Source: Acinetobacter guerrae
GTDB taxonomy: Bacteria; Pseudomonadota; Gammaproteobacteria; Pseudomonadales; Moraxellaceae
Length of the DNA: 48,327 bases
Direction: 5' to 3'
Assembly: GCF_009372255.1 (NCBI RefSeq)
Contig: NZ_LXGN01000006.1
Coordinates: forward strand, 1 to 48,327
This document shows positions 46,356-48,327 of the stretch, one piece after another. How positions within the stretch are numbered: position 1 is the stretch's first letter; every line of letters begins with the position of its first letter. The translations under genes were made by a program, and so were the position numbers. The notes below the pieces were generated by a model. It saw nothing but the letters and a program-made list of their open reading frames with translations. It made no database searches and was not told the DNA's origin.

Positions 46356-47426
46356 GTGAACGTATCGCAGCAAAAGCTTCAGGCATTATTAGAAAAAGGG
46401 CAGGGGCCAGCAGCACGTGCACTAGACAAACTCCCTGCTTTTGTTCAAGAGTCGCTAGTTAAGTTACTGGCTTATCCCTATCAATACCCACAACTCGACA
46501 GCTTTACCAAATGTTTAGTAGCGGTACAACTGAAGCAAGGCTATTCAGGTTTTATTGATGAGAATGTAGATCGATCACGTCAGATGTTTGAGTTGCAAAT
46601 GCAGTCAATCCGACGTAAACCAACACCATTAGAATTTGTAGAAGATATTCGCCTACCTTTACAAAGCGGTACAATTTTTGCCAGACACTATCATCCACAT
46701 CCGAATAAAAAGCTGCCGATGATCGTGTTTTATCATGGCGGCGGCTTTGTAGTGGGGAATGTTGACACTCATGATGAAGCTTGCCGCATTATTGCTAAAT
46801 CAGCTAATGTGCAAATATTAAGTATTGAATATCCTTTAGCTCCAGAATTTTCTCCTAAGCATTTAATTCAGTCTTGTGAAGATGCATTGGCATGGGTCTA
46901 CCAAAACCGACGCTATTTCAAAATTCTTAAAAATCGTATTGCTGTTGCGGGTGATAGTGCAGGAGGAAATATCAGTACTGTGGTGGCTCAACGTACAGTA
47001 GGAAAATCTTATGCACCGCAGGCACAATTTTTGATATATCCAGCTGTAGATTTTAAAAGTCGTCATCCATCTTTTTATGCCTATAAAGATGGATTAGTGC
47101 TAACAGGTCGTGATATTGACTACGTGACGGATTACTACGCGACTCAACATCATATTGAATTAACTGATCCCATTATTTCACCAACCTATGGAAATTTGAA
47201 AAAAATGGCACCCGCTTATGTGGTGACTGCTGGGCATGACGTTCTTCATGATGAAGGTGAAATTTATAGTCATAAATTACGTCAAAGTGGTGTAAAGGTT
47301 CAATACGATGAATATCTGGATCAGACGCATGGTTTTATTAACCTGACACCTGTTTCCCGTAAAGCCAAAGCCAATTTAGTACAAATGAGTAAAGCGTTTA
47401 GAAAATTTTGGGATAAACACGCATAA
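46356..47426 (+). CDS. Alpha/beta hydrolase of the HSL esterase/lipase family
   Basis: A 356-residue serine hydrolase, probably an esterase. It has the HGGG oxyanion motif (127-130, HGGGFVVG), the nucleophile motif GDSAGG (199-204, Ser201), an aspartate in the HDVLHDEGE region and the catalytic histidine in QTHGF. An extra N-terminal part of about 100 residues precedes the core. The start is GTG at 46356 with AGGGAGAG about six bases before it; the frame has no earlier ATG with a ribosome binding site. No signal peptide. It ends in a terminator that contains a parS-like site. Confidence 0.9.
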   Translation: MNVSQQKLQALLEKGQGPAARALDKLPAFVQESLVKLLAYPYQYPQLDSFTKCLVAVQLKQGYSGFIDENVDRSRQMFELQMQSIRRKPTPLEFVEDIRLPLQSGTIFARHYHPHPNKKLPMIVFYHGGGFVVGNVDTHDEACRIIAKSANVQILSIEYPLAPEFSPKHLIQSCEDALAWVYQNRRYFKILKNRIAVAGDSAGGNISTVVAQRTVGKSYAPQAQFLIYPAVDFKSRHPSFYAYKDGLVLTGRDIDYVTDYYATQHHIELTDPIISPTYGNLKKMAPAYVVTAGHDVLHDEGEIYSHKLRQSGVKVQYDEYLDQTHGFINLTPVSRKAKANLVQMSKAFRKFWDKHA

Positions 47427-47450
47427 TATCGACATCGGTATAGCAACAGC

Positions 47451-47480
47451 AAAAAGGTGTTTCACGTGGAACACCTTTTT
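47451..47480. terminator. Terminator containing a parS-like site
   Basis: Stem AAAAAGGTGTT / AACACCTTTTT with an eight-base loop (T-run on both strands). The loop and inner arms form TGTTTCACGTGGAACA (47458-47473), one base from the perfect parS palindrome. It ends the esterase gene and may double as a ParB site. Confidence 0.8.
47458..47473. other. parS-like site within the esterase terminator
   Basis: TGTTTCACGTGGAACA, one mismatch to TGTTTCACGTGAAACA. The mismatch is where natural parS sites vary most. Confidence 0.7.
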
Positions 47481-47573
47481 TATTACACAAACAACAATAC
47501 TTTAAAAATACAGCATACACATACTATGCTAGTGTGACAGCGAATTGATCGTTATAGATGATAAGGAAAAAAC

Positions 47574-48140
47574 ATGTTCAAAAAGGTAGCTTTGCTGGCA
47601 GCAGGATGTTTAATGAGTATAAATGTATTTGCTAATACTTTGGTTGAGATGAAAACTTCTATGGGTAATATTGAAATCGAACTTTTCAATGATCAAGCGC
47701 CCATCTCCACGAAAAATTTTGAAACCTATATAAAAAGCAACTTTTATACAGGAACCATTTTTCATCGAGTCATCCCTGGCTTTATGATACAGGGTGGCGG
47801 TATGGATACCAACCTAAAAGAAAAAGCAACTCGACCAGCAATAAAAAACGAAGCGAGTAATGGTCTTAAAAATACACGCGGTACTTTAGCAATGGCACGC
47901 ACCAGTAATCCAAATTCTGCAACGAGCCAATTCTTTATTAATGTCGCAGATAACGACTCCCTTAATGCTTCTCCTGTAGATGCAGGATATGCGGTCTTTG
48001 GTAAGGTCACAAAAGGCATGGATGTGGTCGATAAAATTGTCAAACTCCCAACAACCACTATTGGTTCTTATCAAAATGTACCTAAACAACCCGTTAAAAT
48101 ACTAAGCGTTCAAATTAAGCCACAAAAAAGTGTCAAATAA
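47574..48140 (+). CDS. Periplasmic peptidyl-prolyl cis-trans isomerase (cyclophilin)
   Basis: A 188-residue cyclophilin-type PPIase that speeds proline isomerisation during protein folding. It has a signal peptide ([20 protein letters not shown]) with an AxA-like cleavage site, the catalytic arginine in [15 protein letters not shown] (Arg65), and [11 protein letters not shown]. The closeness to E. coli PpiA suggests the periplasmic type. LAAGC in the signal peptide could be read as a weak lipobox but the downstream cleavage site fits better. AAGGAA lies nine bases before the ATG. The next feature is the rightward rrn promoter. Confidence 0.93.
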   Translation: MFKKVALLAAGCLMSINVFANTLVEMKTSMGNIEIELFNDQAPISTKNFETYIKSNFYTGTIFHRVIPGFMIQGGGMDTNLKEKATRPAIKNEASNGLKNTRGTLAMARTSNPNSATSQFFINVADNDSLNASPVDAGYAVFGKVTKGMDVVDKIVKLPTTTIGSYQNVPKQPVKILSVQIKPQKSVK

Positions 48141-48147
48141 TAAACAA

Positions 48148-48182
48148 TAAAGCAGAAATGTGACATAGATATTTCTGCTTTA
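48148..48182. terminator. Terminator of the cyclophilin gene
   Basis: Twelve-base perfect stem TAAAGCAGAAAT / ATTTCTGCTTTA without a long T-run. Confidence 0.75.
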
Positions 48183-48273
48183 TAATGAAATGGTTACAGT
48201 GATTTTGAATACAATATGAACTTAAATGGTGCGCAAAAATAGAACATGCAATAAAACAATGGGTTAAAAGCGC

Positions 48274-48327
48274 TTGCTTGTGTAGGAATATGCCCTATAA
48301 TGCACTCATCCCGACGCGATACACGAT
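48274..48327 (+). promoter_or_regulatory. rRNA operon promoter and leader start (rightward)
   Basis: -35 TTGCTT (48274-48279), a 16-base spacer and -10 TATAAT (48296-48301), followed by a 21-base leader segment identical in reverse complement to 49-69. Same architecture as the promoter at the left end (also a 16-base spacer). The operon itself runs out of the window. Confidence 0.75.

Overview
The window is chromosomal DNA of a gammaproteobacterium, almost certainly an Acinetobacter (Moraxellaceae). The reasons are low GC content, the divergent arrangement dnaA-dnaN-recF-gyrB on the left and rpmH-rnpA-yidD-yidC-mnmE on the right, three AdeT-like periplasmic proteins, and the character of the DnaA, GyrB and TyrS proteins. 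It is centred on the replication origin: the dnaA-rpmH gap (16575-17243) holds five DnaA boxes and AT-rich repeats. Both ends of the window stop inside the leaders of two oppositely facing rRNA operons. They share a 21-bp sequence in inverted orientation (49-69 and 48307-48327), so the window spans the interval between two rrn operons that point away from oriC.

Layout. 1-900: leftward rrn promoter and a small hypothetical gene. 900-3730: tyrS, anmK (anhydromuramic acid kinase) and erpA (Fe-S carrier). 3850-7430: three tandem AdeT1/2-like solute-binding paralogues. 7680-10240: ABC-F protein YheS and a DUF2171 protein. 10327-16574: gyrB, recF, dnaN, dnaA (leftward). 16575-17243: oriC. 17244-21346: rpmH, rnpA, yidD, yidC, mnmE (rightward). 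21600-26760: DsbC-like protein, GlsB-type membrane protein, purine salvage genes hpt and guaD, a nucleotidyltransferase-family protein, and a TerC/Alx protein behind a yybP-ykoY manganese riboswitch. 27334-31436: a four-gene archaic chaperone-usher pilus operon followed by 0.75 kb of very AT-rich DNA. 32193-36704: mpl, a DUF486 membrane protein, an STN-domain lipoprotein and purEK. 36880-37351: a dense cluster of origin-type repeats with two DnaA boxes. 37368-42947: MltB-type lytic transglycosylase, an acidic hypothetical protein, an unusual glutamine-rich metzincin protease, dnaK and grpE with sigma-32-like promoters. 43098-48140: a LysR regulator divergent from a metallo-beta-lactamase-fold protein, two small lipoproteins flanking a candidate CsrA-binding small RNA, an HSL-type esterase and a periplasmic cyclophilin.

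Functional themes. Replication initiation and clamp loading (dnaA, dnaN, recF, gyrB) read leftward from oriC; RNA maturation, membrane insertion and tRNA modification genes (rpmH to mnmE) read rightward. Three parS-like sites (one perfect) show this is also the segregation centromere, although parA and parB are not present. Cell-wall turnover and recycling is represented by anmK, mpl and the lytic transglycosylase. Purine synthesis and salvage is represented by purE, purK, hpt and guaD.

The observations I consider most worth following are: (1) the 12-bp repeat TTTGAATTYAAA, which occurs in oriC, inside dnaA and in a dense nine-copy cluster with two DnaA boxes 20 kb away; (2) the candidate CsrA/RsmA-sequestering RNA at about 45830-45934; (3) the parS site built into a transcription terminator at 47451-47480; and (4) the metzincin with a long glutamine-rich coiled coil inside its catalytic domain.
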